Below, piece after piece: positions 18,440-28,160 of a stretch of DNA of 64,000 nucleotides. Below the pieces are notes generated by a model. That model had not been told where the DNA came from. It ran no database searches and saw nothing but the letters and a program-made list of their open reading frames with translations. Position numbers and translations under genes: made by a program. The DNA is from Manihot esculenta (Eukaryota > Streptophyta > Magnoliopsida > Malpighiales > Euphorbiaceae), in the NCBI RefSeq assembly GCF_001659605.2, contig NC_035164.2:12250965-12314964 (forward strand). The letters are read 5' to 3'. Numbering within the stretch: position 1 is the first letter of the stretch; each line of letters begins with the position of its first letter.

Positions 18440-18927
18440 GTGAGTGGAACTAAACTCAATATTTTAAATTAAATGTTTTATCATGTTTCATGCATCATGA
18501 TTATGCAATAGGATGATTGCATTAGTATTCACGAATATGCCGCATTGCATTGATTGTTGTTGATGTGGGTGAATGTTGGATGACCCAATTAGTCCATGAC
18601 AGGAAGACCAGGACCCCATTCTACGGCCTGGCACGGAAATGAAAGACCAGGACCCCATTCTACGGCCTGGCACGATTGTGGACTCGAAGACCAGGAGCCC
18701 AGAGGAGGCCCTGGAAAAATGGTAAGTAATGTATGTATGACAGGAAGACCAGGACCCCATGCTACGGCCTGGCATTATGTTAGCTTGGACTAATTGGTGA
18801 CAAGTTCACCCAACCCCTTATGTGAATTGTTTGTGTTATGATGCATTCCATTTGAGCATAGTGTTAATGTATTTTATTAGTTCAGCTCACTGGGCTTTTT
18901 AGCTCACCCCTCTCCCTTTACCCCCAG
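18440..18927 (+). other. Predicted leader intron 2 of Tek3 LTR
   Basis: Donor AG|GTGAGTGG at 18440 and acceptor CCTCTCCCTTTACCCCCAG at 18927, a near-ideal plant 3' site. The same donor and acceptor occur in Tek4 (26985; about 27491), and in Tek2 and Tek1 on the minus strand. All iterons lie inside. Confidence 0.5.
18599..18780 (+). repeat. CCAGG...CCTGG hairpin iterons of Tek3 5' LTR
   Basis: Four imperfect direct repeats start near 18602, 18646, 18688 and 18743, each AGACCAGG, about 18 variable bases, then CCTGGCAC. The ends of each unit are complementary and the middle is not conserved. Comparable arrays occur in every Tekay LTR here with different middles: 27153-27345, 34565-34757, 35775-35950, 59763-59992, and on the minus strand in Tek1, Tek2 and Tek5. 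Confidence 0.75.
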
Positions 18928-19397
18928 GCTTGCAGGTACAGTATAGTGCGGGAGTCCGGATAGAGTAAAGAAGTCATGCTTATGTAACAGCTAGCAATGG
19001 ACATGATCAAATTGTAATGTAAAAGTACAATATAGTTATGTAATGAGGTTTATGGATGTTAGTGTGTGCTTGACCATAGATTGTGCTATCCCTTTAACCA
19101 TGATCTTAGAGATTTTTACGATGTTTATGTAAACCAACTCAACGTATGTTATGTCACCCCTTGGGGGCACTGATGAGATCCCACAGAGGGATCAATGTTA
19201 TGTTAATGTTTATGCACAGGTTGAGTTTGGTTGATGTTCATGTAAAGAAAAGTTATAATTTTTATGCATGTTGTTGATCATGTATGGGATTATACAGGTT
19301 TACAGGTTATAGGTCAGGCTTGCTACGGGTCCCGGCGGCCTTAAGCCGATCTGGATCCTAGCGCCGGTAGAGGTCCGATATTCGGGTCGTTACAGAA

Positions 19398-19410
19398 TGG
19401 TATCAGAGCC
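19398..19410 (+). other. Tek3 primer binding site (tRNA-Met type)
   Basis: TGGTATCAGAGCC starts 3 bases after the LTR, complementary to initiator tRNA-Met, as is typical of chromoviruses. Confidence 0.93.
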
Positions 19411-19666
19411 CTAGGTTCATATGGTCGGACCTAGAGTGTCGAGCTCATAGATGTCATAGAAGGTCAAGCACAATAGGAAAGATCATGTCCACTAGGATAG
19501 GATGTGGAGTCCTGTCTTGTATGATGATGTGAAATGCCATGATTTTATGCATGTGCATTAATGATATGCTATGATATGTGATGTATGTGATGCGGGTTCA
19601 TGTGTGCCCACATGAACCATATGATGCTAACGTTTATGTGTTGTGCACTGTTTTTCAGAAAACAGG

Positions 19667-21757
19667 ATGAGGGGAACTCGTCGATCAGCGAGATTGACTG
19701 GAGTGCCACCTGAGGATGAGGGCATGAGCGCCCGTCCTCCTACATTGCCTAGGGCAATGTCTAGTAGGTCTAACAGAGAAAGAGCAGCAAGAGACCCTAG
19801 AAGGTCTTTGGATCTGGGTAGAAGCAGATCAGTCAGAGGAACAGTTCAGGGAGGAGTGTCTGGGAGCATGGGGGATGATATAGATGTAGAGCAGAGGAGG
19901 GATGGCAGTCTGGGAGTTAGCATGTCGGAGGAAGGTATGGGAGAGTCCCAAGGAGGCACTCAGGCCTCGGGATTTGTACAGCCACCTCACTACCCACATT
20001 TCTCACAACATCCCGGGTATTCGATGGGAGGTACATCGGATTACCCTAGTTTCACCCCTTATCCCACACAGATGCCATACCCACCATACTACCCACCATA
20101 CTCTCAGTACCCAATGTATCCACCTCTGCCTTACTATCCAAATCCAGCAAACCCTACCTTAGAAAATGTTGCACCATCTCCACCACCTGCAGAACCAGCA
20201 GCCCCAGTTACTCAACCTTCTAGACCTAGCTCAGCCAGTGGGAGCAAGGTCAAGATGACTGACTACATGAAACCGGGTGCTCCTCAGTATGAAAAAGGGG
20301 ATGACCCATTTGTGTATCTTGAAAGGGTTAAAGTAATCACAGATGAGATTGGGGCTGATGATAGTAGAGCCATTCAGATGGCTGGGTTCACGCTTAAGTG
20401 CAAGAAGGCACGAGAGTGGTTCATGAATTATGTGAACCCGAGAGTGGACAACATGACTTGGGAAGAGTTTGCAAACAAGTTTGCAGGATGGGCTTTTCCC
20501 GATAGTTCAAGGGAGCTGAAGATGATAGAGTTTGAGCAGTTGAGGCAGACGGATGAAATGAGTGTAGAGGAGTACACCGATAGATTTATGGAGCTGTTGC
20601 CTTTTTCTGGACAGAGTCTGGACACAGATTCAAGGAGGTCAAGGAGGTATGTCATGAAACTCCATTCCAGGTATTCCTCCTTGATTCAGTCAGTGGACAG
20701 GGAGAGCTTCCATGCCATAGTAGATATGGCCAGGAAAATGGAGGCCAGTGCCATTGTTCAGGGGACAGTTAAGCAGTCAGTGGCACAGTCTTCCGGTTCT
20801 AAAACTCCGGGTGGGGGAAGATTAGATCCCTCTACCCTGAGTGCAGCAGCTTCAGGCAGTAAGAAATGGGGTAAGCCCAAGGGTAAGAAGAATAAGTTCT
20901 GGAATAAAGTCAAGTCTAGTCTGGGATTTGGGAGTGGCTCAAGATCTGGTGCGGATAATGCAGTTTGTGCGAGGTGTGGTAAGCCACACAGGGGAGTATG
21001 TCGGTTTGGGACGAACGCATGTTTCAGATGTGGTCAAGAGGGGCATATGGCTCGAGATTGTCCAAGAGCAGTCCCGATGGCTCAGTCCCAGCAGACAGCT
21101 TCAGGCAGTGTAGCGCAGCCAGCAGCTCCAGCCATGACTCAGGCCAGTGGCAGAGGCAGAGGGAGAGGAGCAGCCTCTTCTTCAGCGGGTTTCAGAGGTG
21201 AAGGTCCATCAGCTCCGGCATGGATCTTCACAATGAAACAGCAGGAGGCAGATGCATCTAACACCGTGGTGGCAGGTAACTTAATCATTGGTTGTTCAGA
21301 TGTGTATGCCTTGATGGACCCTGGTGCATCTCATTCTTTTATTGCTCCGAGAGCCGTGGGGAGGTTAGGTCTGATGACTTCTGGGTTAGAGTGTCCTCTC
21401 TGGGTCAGTGGACCCAAGTGTGATCCATCAGTGGCAGAGTCAGTCTACCAGTGTAGTCCTGTGTTTGTTGAGGGAAGATGCTTGTCCGCCGACCTAGTGG
21501 TTCTAGATTTGACAGATTTTGACGTCATTCTAGGGATGGACTGGTTATCTACCCATGGTGCTACCTTGGACTGCAGGGACAAGGTAGTCAGGTTCAGAGG
21601 TCAGGATGGGTCTGAGGTTGTCTTCAGAGGAGACAGGAGGGGTACACCTAGAGGTCTGATATCAGCTCTTCAGGCTCGTAGGTTGCTCAGGAGGGGATGT
21701 CAGGGGTATTTGGCTCATGTGAGAGAGCTTAGCAGTCAGGTTAGAGAGCCCGCCTAG
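19667..21757 (+). CDS. Tek3 Gag-protease, ended by in-frame UAG
   Basis: The start [12 protein letters not shown] at 19667 is chosen by agreement with Tek4 and Tek6; an ATG eight codons upstream lies before a 3' splice-like TTTTTCAG (19658) and is less likely. Order: Ser/Arg-rich N-end, Pro/Tyr-rich region (about 105-165), gag core (about 200-330), Ser/Gly/Lys-rich linker, CCHC knuckle [14 protein letters not shown] at 452-465, Arg/Gly-rich stretch, aspartic protease with D551 in DPGAS and a later ILGMDWL. The frame ends in TAG (21755-21757), where Tek6 has TCG and Tek4 has ACA, so one base change split the polyprotein. Confidence 0.92.
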   Translation: MRGTRRSARLTGVPPEDEGMSARPPTLPRAMSSRSNRERAARDPRRSLDLGRSRSVRGTVQGGVSGSMGDDIDVEQRRDGSLGVSMSEEGMGESQGGTQASGFVQPPHYPHFSQHPGYSMGGTSDYPSFTPYPTQMPYPPYYPPYSQYPMYPPLPYYPNPANPTLENVAPSPPPAEPAAPVTQPSRPSSASGSKVKMTDYMKPGAPQYEKGDDPFVYLERVKVITDEIGADDSRAIQMAGFTLKCKKAREWFMNYVNPRVDNMTWEEFANKFAGWAFPDSSRELKMIEFEQLRQTDEMSVEEYTDRFMELLPFSGQSLDTDSRRSRRYVMKLHSRYSSLIQSVDRESFHAIVDMARKMEASAIVQGTVKQSVAQSSGSKTPGGGRLDPSTLSAAASGSKKWGKPKGKKNKFWNKVKSSLGFGSGSRSGADNAVCARCGKPHRGVCRFGTNACFRCGQEGHMARDCPRAVPMAQSQQTASGSVAQPAAPAMTQASGRGRGRGAASSSAGFRGEGPSAPAWIFTMKQQEADASNTVVAGNLIIGCSDVYALMDPGASHSFIAPRAVGRLGLMTSGLECPLWVSGPKCDPSVAESVYQCSPVFVEGRCLSADLVVLDLTDFDVILGMDWLSTHGATLDCRDKVVRFRGQDGSEVVFRGDRRGTPRGLISALQARRLLRRGCQGYLAHVRELSSQVREPA

Positions 21758-24661
21758 GTGCCAGTGGTTAGAGAGTTCTTAGATGTGTTCCCAGACGAAC
21801 TGCCAGGTTTACCACCTGCTAGGGAGATAGAGTTCGAGATAAAACTGATGCCTGGAACCCGACCGATCTCTATCCCTCCCTACAGGATGGCGCCAGCAGA
21901 ATTGAAAGAGTTGAAGGAGCAGTTGCAGGAGCTGGTAGACAAGGGCTTCATCCGACCGAGTACCTCACCCTGGGGTGCTCCCGTTTTGTTTGTGAGAAAG
22001 AAGGATGGATCCCTTAGACTTTGTATCGACTACAGACAGTTGAACAAAGTCACTACCAAGAACAAGTACCCATTGCCAAGGATCGACGATCTATTCGACC
22101 AGCTAGCAGGAGCGGGTTGTTTCTCCAAAATAGATCTGAGGTCCGAGTATCATCAGTCGAGGATCAGGGAAGAGGACGTGCCAAAGACAGCTTTCAGGAC
22201 CAGATATGGGCATTTTGAGTTCCTTGTGATGCCGTTCGGGTTAACCAACGCCCCTGCAGCATTCATGGACCTCATGAACAGAGTGTTTAGTCAGTACCTA
22301 GATCACTTCGTTATTGTCTTTATAGATGATATCTTGGTGTATTCCAGGAATGCAGAGGAGCATGCCCATCATCTGAGGTTGGTTCTACAGACCTTGAGGG
22401 AACATGGCTTGTATGCCAAGTTCTCTAAGTGTGAGTTCTGGCTGAGGAGCATTTCATTCTTGGGGCATGTGGTGTCAGAAAATGGAATAGAGGTAGACCC
22501 CAAGAAGGTAGAAGCCGTGGCTAACTGGCCTAGACCCACTTCAGTGACAGAGATCAGAAGTTTCTTGGGTTTAGCAGGTTACTACAGGAGGTTCGTTCAG
22601 GACTTCTCGAAAATTGCAGCTCCTCTGACCAGACTAACCAGGAAGAATCAGAAGTTTCTGTGGACCGACCAGTGCGAGGAGAGTTTTGAAGAGCTTAAGA
22701 AGAGGTTGACTTCAGCACCAGTGTTAGCTCTGCCATCTAGTGATGCAGACTTTACAGTCTTTTGTGATGCGTCCCGTGTGGGACTGGGTTGTGTGCTTAT
22801 GCAGAATGAGAGGGTGATTGCTTATGCTTCGAGGCAGCTAAAGAAGCATGAGTTGAATTACCCCACACATGACCTTGAGATGGCAGCAGTAATCTTTGCA
22901 CTCAAGATGTGGAGGCACTACCTCTATGGGGTTAAATGTGAGATCTTTACAGATCATAAGAGCCTGCAATACATCCTGAGTCAAAGAGATTTGAACTTGA
23001 GACAGAGGAGATGGGTAGAGCTGCTGAGTGACTATGATTGCAAGATTCAGTATCATCCGGGTAAGGAAAATGTTGTGGCAGACGCCCTAAGCCGGAAGTC
23101 ACTAGGCAGTCTATCCCACATCACGGCAGAGAGGAGACCAGTGGTGAAGGAGTTCTACAAGCTCATTGATGAAGGTCTGCAGTTGGAGTTGTCTGGTACA
23201 GGTGCCTTGGTTGCTCAGATGAAAGTGACACCCGTGTTTCTGGAGCAGGTGGCTCAGAAACAACATGAGAACCCAGAGTTAGTGAAGATTGCCAGGACTG
23301 TTCAGTCAGGCAAGGACAGTGAGTTCAGATTTGACAGTAAGGGGATCCTCCGCTATGGGAGCAGACTGTGTGTACCAGATGACATAGGGCTAAAAGGAGA
23401 CATTATGATAGAGGCTCATAATGCAAGATACAACATTCACCCCGGAGCCACCAAGATGTATCAAGATCTGAAGAAGGTTTATTGGTGGCCAACTATGAAG
23501 AGAGAAGTGGCACAATTTGTGTCAGCCTGCGAAGTATGTCAGAGGGTGAAGCTGGAACATCAGAAGCCGGCTGGAATGCTTAACCCGCTACCTATTCCAG
23601 AGTGGAAATGGGAGAATATAGCTATGGATTTCGTAGTGGGGTTACCGGCGACGTCCAACAGATTGGACTCCATATGGGTGATTGTGGACAGACTCACCAA
23701 ATTTGCTCACTTCATCCCTGTCAGGAGTGGCTACTCTGTGGACAAGTTGGCGCAGGTGTATGTAGATGAGATAGTCAGACTGCATGGGGTTCCTGTTTCT
23801 ATAGTGTCAGATAAAGGGCCCCAGTTCACCTCCAGGTTTTGGCGGAGTCTGCAGAACGCCATGGGTACCAGGTTGGATTTCAGTACTGCCTTCCATCCAC
23901 AGACAGACGGACAGTCAGAGAGGACCATCCAGACCATAGAAGATATGCTTAGAATGTGTGTGCTGGACTTTGGCGGTTCTTGGAGGCAGCATCTACCTTT
24001 GGTGGAGTTTGCCTACAATAACAGCCATCATGCTAGCATCGGGATGGCTCCATATGAAGCTTTGTATGGAAGGAAGTGCAGGTCACCTGTTTGCTGGGAA
24101 GAAGTTGGAGAAAAGGCCTTGGCAGGGCCTGAGCTAGTAGAGATCACCAGCAGGGTGGTACCCTTAATCAGAGAAAGAATCAAGACGGTTGCAAGCAGAC
24201 AGAAGAGTTATGCAGACATCCGCAGAAGACTAGTAGAGTTTCAGGAGGGGGATCTGGTATTGCTTAAGGTGTCTCCAATGAAAGGAGTGGTTCGGTTCGG
24301 GAAGAAAGGTAAGCTGGCTCCACGGTACATCGGACCCTTTGAAGTCTTGCAAAAGATTGGGAATGTATCGTACAAGCTAGATTTGCCTGCTTCTATGGCA
24401 AGAATCCATCCGGTTTTCCATGTTTCTATGTTGAGAAAATTCATGTCAGATCCGGGCAAGGTTCTTAGTGAGCCTGATGTGGAGATCCAAGAGGATCTCA
24501 CCTATGTTGAGCAGCCAGTGCGGATCCTAGACACCCAGATCAGAAAGCTAAGGAACAAGGAAATCCCGATGGTGAAAGTCCTTTGGAACCACCACAATTT
24601 GGAAGAATGTACATGGGAGACACGGGAGTCTATGCTCCGGCAATATCCTCATCTCTTTTAA
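21758..24661 (+). CDS. Tek3 RT-RNaseH-integrase-chromodomain part of Pol
   Basis: Continues in the gag-PR frame after the UAG for 967 codons. RT has [13 protein letters not shown] and the catalytic FIDDILVYS. RNase H has [15 protein letters not shown] has the zinc-binding region ([10 protein letters not shown]...CEVCQRVK) and DDE residues in [17 protein letters not shown] and DGQSER. The tail [15 protein letters not shown]...CTWETRESM is the chromodomain-like end that marks the Tekay clade. A conserved RT motif reads RSEYHQS instead of the RSGYHQL seen in Tek4 and Tek6 (GAG at 22145-22147), probably harmful. It would need readthrough to be made at all. Confidence 0.92.
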   Translation: MPVVREFLDVFPDELPGLPPAREIEFEIKLMPGTRPISIPPYRMAPAELKELKEQLQELVDKGFIRPSTSPWGAPVLFVRKKDGSLRLCIDYRQLNKVTTKNKYPLPRIDDLFDQLAGAGCFSKIDLRSEYHQSRIREEDVPKTAFRTRYGHFEFLVMPFGLTNAPAAFMDLMNRVFSQYLDHFVIVFIDDILVYSRNAEEHAHHLRLVLQTLREHGLYAKFSKCEFWLRSISFLGHVVSENGIEVDPKKVEAVANWPRPTSVTEIRSFLGLAGYYRRFVQDFSKIAAPLTRLTRKNQKFLWTDQCEESFEELKKRLTSAPVLALPSSDADFTVFCDASRVGLGCVLMQNERVIAYASRQLKKHELNYPTHDLEMAAVIFALKMWRHYLYGVKCEIFTDHKSLQYILSQRDLNLRQRRWVELLSDYDCKIQYHPGKENVVADALSRKSLGSLSHITAERRPVVKEFYKLIDEGLQLELSGTGALVAQMKVTPVFLEQVAQKQHENPELVKIARTVQSGKDSEFRFDSKGILRYGSRLCVPDDIGLKGDIMIEAHNARYNIHPGATKMYQDLKKVYWWPTMKREVAQFVSACEVCQRVKLEHQKPAGMLNPLPIPEWKWENIAMDFVVGLPATSNRLDSIWVIVDRLTKFAHFIPVRSGYSVDKLAQVYVDEIVRLHGVPVSIVSDKGPQFTSRFWRSLQNAMGTRLDFSTAFHPQTDGQSERTIQTIEDMLRMCVLDFGGSWRQHLPLVEFAYNNSHHASIGMAPYEALYGRKCRSPVCWEEVGEKALAGPELVEITSRVVPLIRERIKTVASRQKSYADIRRRLVEFQEGDLVLLKVSPMKGVVRFGKKGKLAPRYIGPFEVLQKIGNVSYKLDLPASMARIHPVFHVSMLRKFMSDPGKVLSEPDVEIQEDLTYVEQPVRILDTQIRKLRNKEIPMVKVLWNHHNLEECTWETRESMLRQYPHLF

Positions 24662-24761
24662 GGTTAGTCTCTATGTATTTCATGTATGTATGCTATGTTG
24701 TTTGCTATGTATGTACTAGTTGAGGAACATTCGGGGACGAATGTTCTTAAGGGGGGGAGAA
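24662..24761 (+). other. Tek3 3' untranslated stretch and polypurine tract
   Basis: About 100 bp between the Pol stop and the 3' LTR, ending in AAGGGGGGGAGAA (24749-24761), which would prime plus-strand synthesis. Confidence 0.88.
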
Positions 24762-25768
24762 TGTAATACTCGGCTAGACTCCGGTATCGGAATTCCTACC
24801 GTCCGGTGGAATCTCGGATGCCGGAGACCTCTAGAAGGGTAGAATCATGTTTTATAAAAATGTTTTAATGTGTTTTATGATTTTAAGTATGAAATTAAAT
24901 GAGTTTTTGCAAGAAAAGTCCTTGGAGGAAAACCCAGGTTTGGCCGCCGAAAGTCAAGTTCGGCCGCCGAACATGCATGCGTTTTGGAGGCACGTTAGGC
25001 CCCCAAAAGCATGAGTTAGGGAAGTCCAGTTTCGGCCGCCGAAAGTCAAGTTCGGCCGCCGAACATTGCATGGATGCGGAAGCGCATTCGGCCCCCGAAC
25101 GTGGCCTGGCCAGCCACCTATAAAAGGGGCACTTAGCCGAAATGGGCGAGTTTTCTCCCATTTTCGGCCACAGCAAGCTTCCGACCTTCCCTTTGCAACT
25201 CTTGTGTTCTTCCTCCAAATCTCTTCCATTTTTCTTGAGTTTTAAACTCACATTGCAAGTTTTGAGCATTTAAACCAAGTTTTGGAGGTTTGGGAACTCA
25301 GGAGCTCATTTTCGTGGATCTCCAAGTTTAGGTCGTCTCCCTCTCGATCTTCAAGAGGTAAGAGCCGATCTTAAGCTCCTTATGTGTTTTAAATAAGTTT
25401 TATGCAAGATCTATGGGTAGAAAGGCATGTTAGGTTATATGTTGAGTTATGGGTTAATATTGATGTTTTGAACAATGTGTGTTGATTGTGTGTGTTTGAA
25501 GTGTTGTAGTTGGGGTATATGACTGTTTGAGACCCCTAGGAACTTGTATGCATGTTTTGGTTGAGATTTACGCATGATTTGAGGTTTTGGGAGGCAAGGG
25601 GTTCATGTGAACCAAGTTTCTGCCCTTCTAGCAGAAACCAGGTTCGGCCGCCGAAGGGAGTTTCGGCCGCCGAACCCCCTTGTGGAGGCAGCATTCGGCT
25701 GCCGAAGCTTGCCCCCGAAAGAAGACTTTCGGATCTGTCTGGGAGGTTCGGCCGCCAAAGGTGCCGCC
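24762..25768 (+). repeat. Tek3 3' LTR, first part
   Basis: Begins TGTAATACTCGG at 24762 and runs to the Tek4 insertion. CCGCC at 25764-25768 is the first copy of Tek4's target duplication. Several palindromes carry C-to-T or G-to-A changes relative to the 5' LTR. Confidence 0.95.
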
Positions 25769-27940
25769 TGTAATACCCGGCTAGAGTCCGGCACCGGAAT
25801 TCCTGTTGTTTGATGGAATCCAGGGTGTCGGAATTCTAAAAAGGGTAGGATTTATGTTTTTACTAGGTGTTATGATGTGTTTAAATGTTTTAAAGTTAAG
25901 GGAAGTGAGTTTTGAGTTGAAATGACCTAAGGCAGTTGAGCCAAGTTCGGCCGCCGAAAGTAAGTTCGGCCGCCGAAAGTGTTTGGCTTCCGAAGGGAAG
26001 TTCGGCCCCCGAATGTTGCTTGGTCTTGCATGTCATTGGGCAGCCGACGATGAGTTGGCCAGCCAAGCTGAGTCATGGCTTTTGACAGATGTTGGCCTCA
26101 GATTCTTGCCATGAATTAGCCACGTCTTCTATGACTCATCTGCAAGTGTTTTGAGCAGCTCATGCAGGAGTTTGCTCATTCACCAAGTTTTGAAGGGTTT
26201 GAAGCAAAAAGTGAGTTTGAGAGAGTTTGAGAGTGTGAGAAGAGGTGATCCGTTTTCCCTTGTTCAGAGTGTTTAGCTTCTTGCTACAGGAGGTACGTGA
26301 TGCTTTTGACCATGGTTTTATGTGTTTTGAGCAGGTTTTATGGAAGTTAAGGGAGAGAGATGCATGGTTAAGTGAGACGTAGTGTTTTTGATGAGTTATG
26401 CATGTATATATGCTTATGTGTTATGTTTGTTTTGTTGTTTGGGGTATTAGCTAGTTTTGGACCCCTGTGATCATATACATGAGTATATGTATGGTGAGGA
26501 GGTGACGTTTGCATGGTTTGAGAAGTTGAAGGAAAGAAGGAGATGGGTTGCCGTTGAAGCTGAGTTCTGGATGAACTCAGGTTCGGCAGCCGAAAGTTCA
26601 TTCGGCCGCCGAACCTCTTGCATGGTAGCTTAGGCTGCCACAGCTTGCCCCCGCGAGTTGTGCATTTTCGGCTCTGTTTGGGGGTTTCGGCCGCCGAAGG
26701 TGCCGCCGAAGGTGCTTGAGTTTCGTCTCTGGAGAGGACTTTCGGCCGCCGAACCTGCTGCCGAAAGTGTTCTGTCCAGCTTTTCTTTTGCATGTTTTGC
26801 ATGACGTTTAGAGCGAGTTTTAGGGGATTCTTGGGGAATTTAAATAGAGTGAGTCATAAGCTAGTTTGGTCCCTCAGTTATGTCTTTATGTGTTTATACA
26901 GACCAGAGGAACCAGAGAGAGCAGCAGTGAGTCCTGCTCCAGAGGTTCAGAACCTGCAGAGTCAGTCAGTCCAGTTAGCCCGAGGTGAGTGGAACTAAAC
27001 TTATCACTTTTAATTGACTCACAAACTGCTTTTAGCATATCTCATACATCATGTTTATGCCATAGGTTGCTTGCATTAGTATACACGAATATGTTGCATT
27101 GCATTGTTATTTGATGATGTGAGTAAATGCTGAATGATCCAATAGTCACAGACAGGAAGACCAGGAGCCTTTGACTACGCCCTGGCACGTATAGCAAAGA
27201 CCAGGAGCCTTTGACTACGCCCTGGCAGGTATAGCAAAGTCCAGGAGCCTTTGACTACGCCCTGGCAATGGTAAGTTCACAGGTGTTATATACACATATA
27301 CATATATGACAGGAAGACCAGGTGCTCGATTCTACGCCCTGGCACAGAGTTACTGGGACTATGTGGTGACAGGTTTACTCTTGATGTGGCTTGTCTGTGA
27401 TATGGTGCATTCCATGAGATCATATGTTACTGAGATGTTTTACTGTTCTACTCACTGGGCTATAGAGCTCATCCCACTCCCTTAACCCCAGTTTTGCAGG
27501 TTCAGTGTACAGTGTACAGGGACAGTCCAGCAGAGTACAGGAAAAGTAAAGAGATCTGTAATAGCTTAGAGTGGACATGTAATACTAAAGAGATGTAATA
27601 GTTGTTGCTTGACCTAGTGATGTATATGTTTTACATGATCTGTATATGTATATATGTTTTCTTGTATGTGAAAACCAGGCTTAACAGGTATGAGTTACCC
27701 ATCTAGAGCAAGCTCGAGTCAGGGATACAGAGTACAGAGTATATGAGTACAGAGTACAGAGATAGTGCATGCACAGGTTAAGCCTTGGTTCAGCAAAGAG
27801 TTTTATTTTCACTGAAAATGTATGATCATGTATGAGATTTACAGGTACACAGAGAGTATAGTAGGCTTGCTACGGGTTATGGCGGCCTTAAGCCGACCTG
27901 AATCCTAGCGCCGGTGACGGTCCTTTTTGGGGTCGTTACA
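25769..27940 (+). repeat. Tek4 5' LTR
   Basis: Starts TGTAATACCCGGCTAGAGTC and ends GGTCGTTACA. Palindromes TTCGGCCGCCGAA occur near 25947, 25966, 26688 and 26741. I see no canonical TATA box. Donor-like AG|GTACGT near 26293, acceptor near 26901, donor AG|GTGAGT at 26985 and acceptor near 27491 mirror the Tek3 leader. Iterons are at 27153-27345. Confidence 0.95.
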
Positions 27941-27943
27941 GAT

Positions 27944-27956
27944 TGGTATCAGAGCC
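27944..27956 (+). other. Tek4 primer binding site (tRNA-Met type)
   Basis: TGGTATCAGAGCC, three bases inside the LTR end; perfect match to the Tek3 site. Confidence 0.93.
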
Positions 27957-28160
27957 CTAGGTTCACATGATCGGACCTATAGAGACAGTGTTGGGCTCAG
28001 ACAGGGTAGAAGTGGTCAAGCACAATAGGAAATCATGTCCACTAGGATAGGGTCTTGAGTCCTATCTGCTATGATATGCCATGAGTATTGTATGTGTATG
28101 ATTGCTATGTGATGTTTATGTGCTAAGTGGTCTGTTATATGTTGTGTTTCCAGAGTAAAG

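Larger units (their letters stand above)
17177..19394 (+). repeat. Tek3 5' LTR
   Basis: 2218 bp, TGTAATACCC...GTCGTTACA. In order: a paired palindrome cluster (17354-17478), a TATA box (17533-17540), splice donor-like GAG|GTAAGAG (17772), a second palindrome cluster (18057-18227), acceptor-like GTGTAG|GTT (18368), donor-like AG|GTGAGT (18440), iterons (18599-18780), a strong pyrimidine tract and CCCCCAG acceptor (18927), and the end of the LTR. The 3' LTR differs by roughly 1 percent by eye. Confidence 0.95.

Noticed and set aside
18599..18780. Regular tandem repeats resembling a CRISPR array
   Set aside because: Units are imperfect, number only four, lie in a plant LTR, and have no cas genes nearby. 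They are LTR iterons.
26368..26802. 144-codon minus-strand frame in the Tek4 LTR, repeated at 33780-34214
   Set aside because: LTR duplication explains the repeat; composition follows the GC palindromes and AT-rich stretches. No domain or start context supports a gene.
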